64,000 bases of DNA, taken from positions 62,001 through 126,000 of the forward strand of contig JAFRTG010000036.1 of the NCBI GenBank assembly GCA_017427265.1, in the 5' to 3' direction. Below are positions 42,751 to 52,800 of the stretch, piece by piece (position 1 is the stretch's first letter; each line of letters begins with the position of its first letter). Position numbers and translations under genes: made by a program. The notes beneath the pieces were generated by a model. That model did not search any database, had not been told where the DNA came from, and saw only the letters and a list, made by a program, of their open reading frames with translations. The DNA is from Oscillospiraceae bacterium. GTDB taxonomy: Bacteria > Bacillota > Clostridia > Oscillospirales > Ruminococcaceae.

Positions 42751-43296
42751 TTAAATCAACTGCACGGCGTCCTTTTCGAGCAGGCAGCTGCCGTATTCTG
42801 AGAGCCGTGCGCGGTTCATTGCCGATAAGCGGAACGGCCTGCCGTATTCCAGCAGCAGATGATGCACGGCGGAGGCTTTTTCCCGCTTCAGCTTCAGGGA
42901 AAGGATCCACTGCCTGCGGTACTGATACAGCTGACTGCCGAGGATTGCATCGGATTGCTGACGCAGCAGTGCACAGCATGTTTTCAGGGTGCAGCGGTCT
43001 GCAAATCCGGCTGCCGTGCGGACGGTTCTGCTTCGTTTGCAGGACGGCTCCTCTGCGGTCTGCGCGGTGAAATACGCAGCAAGACTGCCGTCCTCACCGG
43101 TGAGCAGCTCGACCGTGACCGGCAGCGATGTGAACGGAATGCCGCTTGCAAGCTCTGCTTTTGCAAGCATAAATGAAATGAGCTGCAGCATCTGCGGAGA
43201 ATCCGGCGCTGCTGCGGCATCATGAAGAAAGACAGCCAGCTCTTCCGCTGAGAGCTGGACTTTGACGGACTGTGCGGAGAGCCGCTGTACGGTCAT
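42751..43296 (-). CDS. mecA: MecA-like adaptor protein (divergent)
   Basis: A 181-residue protein whose N-terminus MTVQRLSAQSVKVQLSAEEL resembles the MecA opening, and whose C-terminal half (LTGEDGSLAAYFTAQ, then a region rich in Leu and Tyr with LYQYRRQWILSLKL) fits the ClpC-adaptor domain layout. MecA delivers substrates such as ComK to ClpCP in Bacillus. Similarity is limited, so this is a tentative call. Cys-rich stretches (KTCCALLRQQ) are not typical of MecA. It is divergent from the Rnf-like operon with only 58 bases between the starts. Confidence 0.5.
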   Translation of the reverse strand: MTVQRLSAQSVKVQLSAEELAVFLHDAAAAPDSPQMLQLISFMLAKAELASGIPFTSLPVTVELLTGEDGSLAAYFTAQTAEEPSCKRSRTVRTAAGFADRCTLKTCCALLRQQSDAILGSQLYQYRRQWILSLKLKREKASAVHHLLLEYGRPFRLSAMNRARLSEYGSCLLEKDAVQLI

Positions 43297-43354
43297 ATAC
43301 AGTATCCTTTCTGCCGGAGCGGTCCGGCGGTGTCGGAGAGGAGGGGGAAGCGGC

Positions 43355-44332
43355 GTGTCAGAACAATCTCAGAACCGAATCCTGTTTGACCGTGCCTGCG
43401 CACTGCTTGCGATTCTGACTGCGGCAGCATACGGCTACGGAATACGGATCTGGCTGCTTGCAGGGACTGCGGCCGGCGTTTCGCTCCTGACGGAATGGAC
43501 TTGCCTTTATCTGCGGCGGAAGCATTTTACGCGGCAGCATCTGGATGCCGGTCTGAGCGGAATCATCCTGATGATGCTGATGCCGCCGACGGTTTCGTTT
43601 TCACTGCTTATCATGTCCTGTATTTTTGCAATTATCATCGGCAGACAGCTGTTCGGCGGCAAGGAAAATCCGGTAATTCATCCTGCAGCCGCAGGCTATT
43701 GCTTTGCCGTTCTCTGCCAGCGCGGTGAAATGATGCAGTTCCCGAAGGAATTCGGTTCGCTGCCGTTATCCGGTCTTGCTGCAGAGCAGCTCTGTGACGG
43801 TGTGAGTACAGTCTGGAACCGGGGCGGCGGGCTTTCCGGTTATCTGACGGACTGGCTCATCGGGCTGCCGAATCAGCCTGTCGGAACAGGCTCTGTTGTG
43901 TTGCTGGCAGTTGCCGCACTGGTTCTGGTCTGCAGACGTTCTGCGTCGGGATGGGTTGTGCTGCCTGCCGTGAGCTTTGCGATGTTCTGCAGTGTGCTGT
44001 TCGGCAGATTCCAGCATCCGGCCGCGCAGATGATCGGCTGCTGTCTGACGAATCAGATGCTGTTCGCAGTTTTGTTTCTCCATGCGGATCCGGATTATGC
44101 CCCGCCGCAGCTTGCAGGCTCGCTGTACGGCATCATTCTGGCCGGAACGGTCATCGTTCTGACGCGGATGCTCCGTGTGACGGATGCGCCTGTCACGGCG
44201 GCAGTGATTCTCTCGCCGGCGGCAATCGCTCTGCGGGAGCTGATGCAGCTTGCAGAACCCGTCAGCGAGGAGAAAGGAGGCGGTGACCGGAATGCGGAAA
44301 AACATCCCGGAAGCACGGCAGCCTTACCGTGA
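43355..44332 (+). CDS. RnfD-like membrane subunit lacking the flavinylation motif
   Basis: A 325-residue protein with about nine membrane helices. It aligns with RnfD/NqrB in DAGLSGIILMMLMPPTVSF, AIIIGRQLFGGKENPVIHPA and TWNR-GYLTDWLIGLPNQPVG-type segments. In functional RnfD a threonine in an SGAT motif carries covalently bound FMN; here the corresponding stretch reads EQLCDGVSTVW with no SGAT, though Thr152 is nearby. The start is a GTG at 43355, just behind a GGAGGGGGAAG Shine-Dalgarno. It overlaps the RnfE-like gene by 41 bases. The rnfC, rnfG and rnfB genes are absent. Confidence 0.78.
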   Translation: MSEQSQNRILFDRACALLAILTAAAYGYGIRIWLLAGTAAGVSLLTEWTCLYLRRKHFTRQHLDAGLSGIILMMLMPPTVSFSLLIMSCIFAIIIGRQLFGGKENPVIHPAAAGYCFAVLCQRGEMMQFPKEFGSLPLSGLAAEQLCDGVSTVWNRGGGLSGYLTDWLIGLPNQPVGTGSVVLLAVAALVLVCRRSASGWVVLPAVSFAMFCSVLFGRFQHPAAQMIGCCLTNQMLFAVLFLHADPDYAPPQLAGSLYGIILAGTVIVLTRMLRVTDAPVTAAVILSPAAIALRELMQLAEPVSEEKGGGDRNAEKHPGSTAALP

Positions 44333-44885
44333 TCCGTTTTTGCTGCAGGGATTGCTGGTCGCACCGGCTGCTGCCTTTGCGGACGCCCTTGCACCGGCAC
44401 TGCTGATTGCGTTCAGCTATGTATGCTTTCTGCTGGCGGTGGTGCCGCTCTCTCTGCTGATTCCGAAGCGCGTGCCGTTTCCGGTTCGCATTTTATTGTA
44501 TTCTGTACTGGGTGGGTTGGTGTATATCCCGGTTGCACTTGGCTGTATGTTTTTGTTCCCGGATGTGACGCCGGGGCTGTATCTGCCGCTTTTGCCGATG
44601 ATGCCGGTTCTGACATTTGCACATGACCGTTATTTTGCGGAAAAGGGTGCGATGCGGAATCTTCTGCGGATGACAGTGAGTGCTCCGCCGGTGCTGATCG
44701 GATTCGGCATCGTGCGTGAGTTGCTCGGAAGCGGAACGCTCTCCGGACGGACGCTGCTGCAGAAGCCGCCGCTTCCGGTTCTGACGACGCCTGCGGGCGG
44801 TCTGCTGCTGCTGACGCTTGTGATGATTGCAGCCGCAGTGCTGACGGGTGAGAACAGAAAGGAGACTGCGGATGCTGACAGCTGA
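44292..44885 (+). CDS. RnfE-like membrane subunit without Fe-S cysteines
   Basis: A 197-residue protein with six membrane helices in the RnfE/NqrD arrangement (PFLLQGLLVAPAAAFADA, VRILLYSVLGGLVYI, LPLLPMMPVLTFAHDRYF, AEKGAMRNLLRM, GIVRELLGSGTLSG). In true RnfE a Cys in the first helix (GLCP) and one in VNCIILG bind the intramembrane [2Fe-2S] cluster with RnfA. Here those positions read LLVAP and MMPVLTF. The C-terminal signature GIVRELLGSGT is well kept, supporting the family call. The ATG is at 44292, after GGAGG. It overlaps the next gene by 14 bases. Confidence 0.78.
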   Translation: MRKNIPEARQPYRDPFLLQGLLVAPAAAFADALAPALLIAFSYVCFLLAVVPLSLLIPKRVPFPVRILLYSVLGGLVYIPVALGCMFLFPDVTPGLYLPLLPMMPVLTFAHDRYFAEKGAMRNLLRMTVSAPPVLIGFGIVRELLGSGTLSGRTLLQKPPLPVLTTPAGGLLLLTLVMIAAAVLTGENRKETADADS

Positions 44886-45432
44886 TCTCTTTCTGATTCT
44901 TGCGCAGAATGTGGTATTTTCGGAGCTGCTCGGTCTGCCGTCGCTTGCAGAGACGGGCAGACGCGGCAAGGGTCTGATTCGCAGCGGCGTGCTTGTGCTG
45001 CTGTTTTGTACTGCCGGCGCGGGTGCGCTGTGCGGTCTGCGGATGCTGATGCCTTCGCAGTATGAGCGTCTGCTGTTTCCGCTCTGCACGGCAGTTGTCT
45101 GCGGTGTTCTGGATCTGCTGGCGATGCTGCTTTGCCGGATTCTTTCCAGCCGGATTGCAGCGGCAGCAGCCCCGTGGATTCATGCTGCGGCATTTTCCTC
45201 GGCTGTGCTCGGAACATTGCTGCACAGCACAGATTATACACATGCAGTCTCCGTCGCATTCCGGTACGGATTTCGGCTCGGCGGCGGGTATTTTCTGGTC
45301 TGCGTGCTGCTGCGGCTTGCAGCGCCCGTTCTGTTCAGCGAAAAGATGCCTGCTGCAGTACGCGGCTGGCGCGGGATCTTTCTCTATGCCGCGCTGCTTG
45401 CGATGGCGGGGGCGTGCATGTTCCCGTCATAA
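44872..45432 (+). CDS. RnfA-like membrane subunit without Fe-S cysteines
   Basis: A 186-residue protein with six membrane helices. It aligns with RnfA/NqrE in LFLILAQNVVFSELLGLPSL and WIHAAAFSSAVLGTLL. The family Cys in GICPFLG and in NCAILG, which coordinate the [2Fe-2S] cluster, are replaced (GLPSLAE and SSAVLG). The start ATG at 44872 follows GGAG 7 bases upstream and overlaps the RnfE-like gene. The layout of RnfA and RnfE as an inverted pair is retained. The other redox subunits are missing, so electron transfer seems unlikely. Confidence 0.75.
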   Translation: MLTADLFLILAQNVVFSELLGLPSLAETGRRGKGLIRSGVLVLLFCTAGAGALCGLRMLMPSQYERLLFPLCTAVVCGVLDLLAMLLCRILSSRIAAAAAPWIHAAAFSSAVLGTLLHSTDYTHAVSVAFRYGFRLGGGYFLVCVLLRLAAPVLFSEKMPAAVRGWRGIFLYAALLAMAGACMFPS

Positions 45433-45458
45433 AACGAACGAGAGAGGAGTTCTTTCCC

Positions 45459-46790
45459 TTGAAACACAGAAAAAAAGGAAGACGCATTTATACATACCGT
45501 GCGCGGAACCGCCGTGTGTTCAGCCGGAATCACCCGATGCGCTCTGCATTCGGAACGGCTGTGCTGCTGATTCTGCTGGGCGTCTGCGGAATCACGGGAT
45601 ACAATATCGTCGGGCCGGTCATGGAGCGGATGCAGCTGGAAGCGGAGACGCCGACCACAACGCCGGATCCCTACTTTGAGACGGAGCATCCTGTGCAGAC
45701 CACAGAGGCGTCTCCTGCAGAAACCGATGTCACGGCGCCGGTCACGACGGTTACCGCATCGGAAGCGACAACAACTGTCACCACCACAACAACGCAGCCT
45801 GCCAAATACGGCGAGGGCGCAACGGTTGCCTATCTGGTTTCCCCGGATGCACTGAGCAACCGCGAAACGCTTGAAGCAGCTGCCAGAAAGATCAGCGCGG
45901 ACGGCTATACATCCATGATTCTGCCGCTGAAGCTGAAGGGCGGTATGCTGACCTTTGCGTCCGAAAATCCGCGCGCGAAGGAATGCGGCGCCTGCAATGA
46001 CGGTATGCTGAAGCTGCGGCAGATGTATAATCTTGCCAAGCGCTGCGGACTGACCTGCATCGGTCAGCTGAGTACGCTCGAAGATCATGTGTATCCCAAT
46101 GTGTATATGGAGGGCTCGTATACATTCCAGAACGGCGCGACCCGCTGGCTCGACAATAAGCCGGAGCAGGGCGGCAAGCCGTGGCTGAATCCCTTTGACG
46201 ATGCATCCGGCAATTATCTTTCGGAGCTTGCCGCGGAGATTGAAAAGGCGGGATTTAAAGGCGTGATCTGCACGGATACCGTGTTCCCGCATTTCTTCAA
46301 TTCCGATGCGGAGCTGCTCGGCAACCGCATTCAGGACGCTGTACAGCGGAAGCAGGCGCTTTCGTCTGTTTTGAACAGAATCTCGGCAGCGGCTTCCGGT
46401 GCATCCTGCTATGTGACGCTGGAAGGACTCGCGGCGGGAACAGAGGAGGCTTTTGATTCCGAGCAGCTGCTGATGCGGCCGGTCGTTGTAGAGATGGATC
46501 CGGCTGCGTATACACAGCCCTTTTCCGTGGGCGAGCAGCGATACGATCCGGCTGCGCTTGCAGAGGACGACCGGCTTGCGATGCTGGCGGCCGCTGCCAA
46601 GCAGGCAATCGGCAATCATGATCTGATTCCGTGTATTTCCGCGGGCGGAAAGACTGCCGCGGAGCTTGACCATATCATCTGCACATTTATTGATGCAGGA
46701 TATCAGACCGTTTACGTGACAGGAGAAACCGGTCAGGCGGAGCCGGCTGAGGACGGCACCACAGAAAGCGAAAGCGCAGATTCCAACTGA
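45459..46790 (+). CDS. Membrane-anchored TIM-barrel-like protein (DUF4015-type glycoside hydrolase candidate)
   Basis: A 443-residue exported protein: basic N-terminus, one membrane helix (AFGTAVLLILLGVCGITGYN), a Thr-rich linker (TTTVTTTTTQPAKYG) and a C-terminal domain of about 330 residues. The domain shows TMILPLKLKGGMLTFASENP-like and FKGVICTDTVFPHFF segments, compatible with a TIM barrel as in DUF4015-type putative glycoside hydrolases; catalytic residues were not identified. The start is a TTG at 45459 behind GAGAGGAG. It is 26 bases downstream of the RnfA-like gene and ends at a strong terminator, so it is likely the last gene of that operon. Confidence 0.6.
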   Translation: MKHRKKGRRIYTYRARNRRVFSRNHPMRSAFGTAVLLILLGVCGITGYNIVGPVMERMQLEAETPTTTPDPYFETEHPVQTTEASPAETDVTAPVTTVTASEATTTVTTTTTQPAKYGEGATVAYLVSPDALSNRETLEAAARKISADGYTSMILPLKLKGGMLTFASENPRAKECGACNDGMLKLRQMYNLAKRCGLTCIGQLSTLEDHVYPNVYMEGSYTFQNGATRWLDNKPEQGGKPWLNPFDDASGNYLSELAAEIEKAGFKGVICTDTVFPHFFNSDAELLGNRIQDAVQRKQALSSVLNRISAAASGASCYVTLEGLAAGTEEAFDSEQLLMRPVVVEMDPAAYTQPFSVGEQRYDPAALAEDDRLAMLAAAAKQAIGNHDLIPCISAGGKTAAELDHIICTFIDAGYQTVYVTGETGQAEPAEDGTTESESADSN

Positions 46791-46791
46791 C

Positions 46792-46834
46792 AGAGCGCAC
46801 CCTGTCCGGATTGCCGGCAGGGTGCGCTCTTTTG
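46792..46834 (+). terminator. Rho-independent terminator of the Rnf-like operon
   Basis: GAGCGCACCCTG pairs with CAGGGTGCGCTC around a 13-base loop and is followed by TTTTG, directly after the stop at 46790. Confidence 0.88.
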
Positions 46835-46874
46835 ACTGTTTGACAGACTGATTCTGATTACGGAGGTGTGCGGA

Positions 46875-49800
46875 ATGAACAGAATACGCAGACGGCTTGC
46901 CGGTTTTCTGGCCGGTACGGTTCTTCTGACCGGATGGAACGGCGGATTGCAGCTCCGGAGCCTTGCACCGGCGGAACCGATGTCCGCAGAGCACTTTTGG
47001 GCGCAGCTGCAGACGCGGCCGCCGCAGGAGCATACCGGACGGTTTACGGAGCTTTGCTATTCGCAGGCTGATGAAACGCTGCAATGTGACGGAAAGACAG
47101 TCGGCGCGGATTTCGGCGGGTTTTCTGTCCGGAACGGAATGCTCAAAGCTGAACAGCGTGCTGTTCTGACACAGGCAGAGCTGGATCAGGGGCTGCCGCA
47201 GGACGGTTTTGTTTCGCTTGAAGCAGCTGCGGAGCGAATCGGCTGCACGGTGACACAGCGCGGCGGCAGCCTTTGCGTGACATCGCCGTTTCAGACCGGC
47301 ACGCTGATCGTGAAAGCCGGCGGCAGCTTTGATGCCTGCGGCGGGCAGTCTGTTGCGGCGGACGGCCGCGGTCTGCATGTGCTGCAGTATCCGACGGCAG
47401 CGGATGCCTATTCGGCTTATCAGCAGATTGTGAAGGAACCGCATGTGATTTATGCAGAGCCGGAACGGATTCTGCATACGGCTGAGGCGCCTGCCGGGTT
47501 CAGTTCTGCGGATGCAGAAGCGGATGTGTTCATGTGGGGCTATGCAGCCGTCGATACAGATGCATTCAAGGCGCAGCTCGATGCAGACGGGAATCCGGCC
47601 AATGAGGTCGTTGTCGCTCTGATCGACACCGGTGTCAACGAAAAGCACGACTGGCTGAAAGGACGGATTGCGCCGGGCGGCATGTCCTTTACGGAGGAAG
47701 GCGTCGGCTATACAGATGACCACGGGCACGGTTCGCATACCGGCGGCATCATCGCGCATTCTACCAGAGAAAACGTGAAAATACTCCCGCTGAAAGCACT
47801 GGACGCGAGCGGAAACGGTACTTCGCTGGAGGTTTACTGCGCGATGCTGTATGCAGCGGAATACGGCGCGGACGTTGTCAACATGAGCCTCGGCGGAATC
47901 GGCGATTCGCTGCTGATTCAGGAGGCGGCTGCCGTTCTGGATCGGCAGGAGATTCCCTGCGTGGTCGCTGCCGGAAATGATGCCGCGAACTGCAAATACG
48001 GCAGCCCGGCATGTATAGATTCCGTGGTAACGGTTTCTGCGGTGAAAACGGATATCAATCTGCTGGAACAGTTCGGCTTTTTCGAGCCGGAGCCGGAGAT
48101 GTATTCGCTTGCAGATTTCAGCGATTTCGGCGATGGCATTGATTTTGCCGCGCCGGGTGACAGTATCCTCAGTGCATCGTTCAAATCCTTCGGCGAACTG
48201 TATCTGAAAAGCGGAACCAGTATGGCAGCGCCTTATGTGGCAGCCTGCTTTGCAAATCTTGCGGACTACGACCCGGAGCTGACCTTTGCAGAGCGGTACG
48301 ACCTGCTGAAAAAATATGCGGTCGATCTTGGAGAGCCGGGTTTTGACGATCAGTTCGGTCACGGGATGGTCTGTCTGCGCGGCATCGGCGGCGGTGCGGT
48401 GCAGCAGCTTATCAGTGCGCCGTCGGCTTCTGTGACCGGCGGCACCTATGACGGCCCGTTTCCCGTTACGCTCAGCTGCGATGAGCCCGGCGCCGTGATT
48501 TACTATACGACAGACGGCAGCGTACCGGATCTGGAAAACGGAATGCTGTACGAGGAAGGGGCGGAAATCGAAATCGCCTGCGATACCGTGCTGAACGCGG
48601 TTGCCTTTACCGAAACGCAGCAAAGCCGGATGCTTTCCGTTTCCTATGTGATTGAACTGAAAGCACCGGGATTTTCGGCTGCACCGGGCAGATATGAAGC
48701 AGGAACAGAGCTTGACATCACCCTTTATGCGGCTGCGGGTACGGACATTTACTATACGCTGGACGGCTCTGAGCCGGATCCGGAAACAGCACACAAATAT
48801 GACGGCAGGGAAATCCCCGTGCGTGAAACGACGGTGATCCGGGCGATTGCCGTGCTCGGTTCCCGCCAAAGCCCTGAGGCCGGCGCCGGATATATGATCG
48901 GTGAAGAAGGCGCCGACCGTCTGATTCTTCTCCGCGGAACCGTGCTGGAAGGCTATTACGGCGGCTGGGATGTCCTGAATCTTTCCGAACTGGTTCCGGA
49001 TACTGCGCTGACGGAGCTTGCACCGCGTGTACTGGCCGGACACAGAGAGCTTGAAACCGTGATTCTGCCGGATTCCGTTACAAAAATCGGTGCGGAATGC
49101 TTTGTGGACTGCTTTTCGCTCAAAACAGTGACTGCAAAAGGTGTGACGGAGATCGGCGCGGGGGCATTTGAAAACTGCCGCGGATTGGTGCAGGCAGAGC
49201 TCCCGCTCGTGACGGTGATTCCGGATGCTGCATTCCGGAACTGCACCAATCTGGAAGCTGAGTATCTTTCGGCGGAGCAGATTGTATCCGTCGGGGAATA
49301 TGCGTTTTCGGGCGCGGGACTGAAGGGTGAAATCCGGCTGCCGAATCTGGAATCGGCAGGAGAGGGCGCCTTTTCTCTGATAAAGGCGAGCGTGAATCTG
49401 ATCTTTTCGGAGAAGCTGACGGAAATCCCCGACAAAATGTGCGCCGGAACTGCATTGGAAGACATGACTGCCCCCGGTGTGACCGTCATCGGTGATTATT
49501 ACCTCGGTGATGAGGAAACAGGGCGGGAATTCAACAATCCGGGCGCCTTTGCACTGACATATGAAAAAATCACCCGTGCCGGCGCATACGCATTCGGCGG
49601 AGCCTGTTTCGGGGAAGGTGCGGAATTCGGCACGGCGAATATCCGTTTTGATGCGCTGGAATCCGCGGGAAAGGGTGCGTTTCAGAATTCCAGCTTCGGA
49701 ATCGGTTATTTTCCGCGGCTGAAAAATGTGCCGGATGAAATGTTCCGGGATACCGATTACACCGCCGTTTATCTGGAGCGGGCGGAAACCGTCGGCGACT

Positions 49801-52800
49801 ACGCATTCTGCAGCAGCTGGTGTAAACCAATCGTTGTGCTCGGAGACAGCCTCACCAGAATCGGGAAGCTCACTGCGGGAGCGTTCGAGCAAATCCGGCT
49901 GATTGCCGGCCCGGATCACGAATTTATCCGGGAGATGGTCAGTTACACGGATATTCCGTATGTTGTGACGCCTTCTCTGATGATAACAGACGAAATTGAC
50001 GATGTGCTGCATCTGAATGAAGATCGGTATGTTTCTGCGATTCCGCTGGGATTCGGCGCAGAAGTCGTCTGGGAGCAGGAAGAGAATCAGTCCGGCGACG
50101 GCAGCTGCCGGAAGTTCCGTCTGCCGACGGAGCAGGCCGGTACCTTCGACTGCAAATGCTTTCTGATGAGAAACGGTGAAAAGCTGGCAGAGAAAACACT
50201 GACCTTTACCGTTGAGGATCAGAACGGAACCGTCATCTTTGCGGTCGGAAAGCCGTATCTGATTCCGATGCCGAAGCAGCATTCGACGTCTGCACGCATG
50301 GCGTATCTGCAGTTCTGGGCGGAAGATGACGGAACCTATTATTTCAGCAGCAATGCGGGAACAACAAAAATTTATCTCAGCACGAGCACGCCGGACTCTG
50401 CGGATTATCAGCTTGTACAGTGTGATACGGCACCGGTTTCATGTGACTTAAAATGCGGTGACATCGCTTTTCTGGCGCTGGAGCAGCTGGATGATGCTGA
50501 ATACACATCCTTCTGCGTTTCGGCGGAGCCGCCGGAGCATTCGCTTGGTGCAGACGGTTCCATGAAGCTGGAACATCAGTATTATCCTGCGGGCAGTGAT
50601 TTGACAAAGCTCTCCGCAGCGGTTACGGCCGGCGGGGAAACGCTGACCGAAGGGAAGGACTATGTGCTCTGCACGGCGGAGACTGAGAACGGCGCGTCCG
50701 TTTGCTGTGCGCTGGGAACCGGCCGCTTTTACGGAATGCTCTCGGATGAGATTCGCTTTTATGAGGATTATCAGGCGGGAACGGAGCTGCAGCTGAAAAA
50801 CATCGGCCGGAGCAGGCAGTATTTCCGGATCACGGATGCGCCGGCAGGTACGCTGATCTGCAGCCTGACGCTCCGGGAGAATGCGCTGCGGAGACTGGCA
50901 AACGGCGGTGATGCTGCAAACAGGCTGCTGCGGACGGTTTCCGTTCAGACGGAAATCTGTGATGAAAACGGAAAGAACATCGGCAGGCTTCCGGATGCAG
51001 AAAACGGCACGGCTGTTTCCTTTACGGCTGCGTCGGACGGAGAATACTATCTCAGCGTGTGGAATACATCGGACGGGTGTCTGGAAGATGCAGTGCTGAA
51101 ATCTGTTTCCGGCAAGGCCAATTACTGTATTGCAAACTGCGAAATCAGCAGTACGGAATGCCGCTTTACCGGCTCGCCGTGCGATCCCGGTCTCAAAATC
51201 CGGAACAGCAGCGGCATTGTGCTGAAGGAGGGAACGGATTATCAGGTTGTGACGGTCAGCAATGTTCTGCCCGGCTTCATGACCTCGGTTATTACCGGAA
51301 CCGGACAGTATTACGGCATGGCCGCTGTGAAAACAGGCATCAGCCATGTGTTCCGGAATGCGGCAAGTATTTCGGCGGACAGTACGTTTTCCTGCGGCAG
51401 CGGATGTCACCTGTTTCTGATCTGGACGGAGCATGGCAGGCAATATCTGCTGAACAGCGAGCAAGACGGCCGGGAATATGATATCTGTTACTATCCGGTC
51501 GGTGACGCCGCACTGCAGGATACGGAGGAATCCGCATGGCGGAATGACAATGTCATCTGCAGCGGCGATGTTGTGGAGGGCTGCGGCTATGCCTACCTGA
51601 TGATCCGGAATCAGTATGAACCAACGCTGTTTTCGTTCTCAGCTATTGACGATTCCGCTTCGATCAACGATTTTTCGGCGGCATCTGTCATAATGAATGA
51701 CATGGTCTTTACCGGTGCGGCATTGACGCCGAAGCCGACGGTGATGCTTGACGGCAAAGTGCTGCAGGAAGGCGTTGACTATACGGTGAATGTGCCGGAG
51801 CTGGTCGCGGCCTGCGGAACCTATCAGCTGACGCTGGTCGGAACGGGCTCACTGACCGGAATCCGGAAGGTCGTATTCAGCGTTGTCATGCCGGAGCAGA
51901 CGGAAATCCCGCTTCTGCGCGGCGATCTGGAAAAAACAGAAACCGCTGCGGCAAATCACGCGCTTCTTTACCGCTGGATTCCGGAAACATACAGCTACGT
52001 GATGAAGAAAAAAAGCGCCGTGTATGTCCGGCTGCAGGTGCTCAACGAAAACGGCATGGCCGTCGGAGACTGCAGCGGCATCGGAACGGATGCATCCGAA
52101 GTGAAAACGGAACCCGGCAAGGTTTACTATATTACCGTTTCCCCGAAGGTCCCGGAACAGGAAGCTGAGCTGGAATTCTCGCTGCATATGGCAGGGAAGC
52201 TGATCGCGGACTGTGAGATTACCGGCGAAACATTTCTGCCGTACAGCGCGGACAGGCCGTATCCGGACATTACGGTGCGGGACGGCGGGCGTCTGCTGAC
52301 GGAGGGAACGGACTATACGCTTCTGCGCAATCAGTTCCTGCGCACCGGCTACAATGAGATTCTTGTGCGCGGGGCAGGGGATTATGCGGGTGAAACGACA
52401 TTTTCCTATGTGCTGTATCCCGATCTGCAGGAGCTGCTGCCGGAACTGACACCGGAGTATATTTCTGCGGGAGAATCCTGCACGGCAACATGCAGCGATC
52501 CGGAGGACCGAGGGCTTTATGTGTTCACAGCGCCGTCAGACGGCACATATTATCTGGAGGCACCTGCGCATGAGAACTGCGGTGTGGTTTTTCTCGTATA
52601 TGACGAAAATATGCAGGTTTACCCTTATCATCAGATCGGTTTTTCTATGAAGAAGGGCGAATCAATCCGTGTGCTCGTGCTCCGCGACTGGCTCGAAAAC
52701 GACTTCGGTCAGACTGTGTTCTTCAGGATCACCGAGAATGCACCGGTTGTTCAGTTTGAGTCCGACGGCTACGGCTACCTCATTGAGGACGGCTATGCTT

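Noticed and set aside
43355-45432. Treating the Rnf-like genes as a functional Na+-NQR or Rnf complex.
   Set aside because: The four membrane cysteines and the SGAT flavin motif are missing and the other subunits are not nearby.
46791-46874. Possible small gene between the TIM-barrel gene and the protease.
   Set aside because: The space is filled by a terminator and the protease leader with its ribosome site.
45384-50282. A 1632-codon minus-strand open frame antisense to the Rnf-like tail, TIM-barrel gene and protease.
   Set aside because: It is a shadow of the real plus-strand genes; it has no Shine-Dalgarno, crosses a strong terminator and has a composition unlike a real protein.
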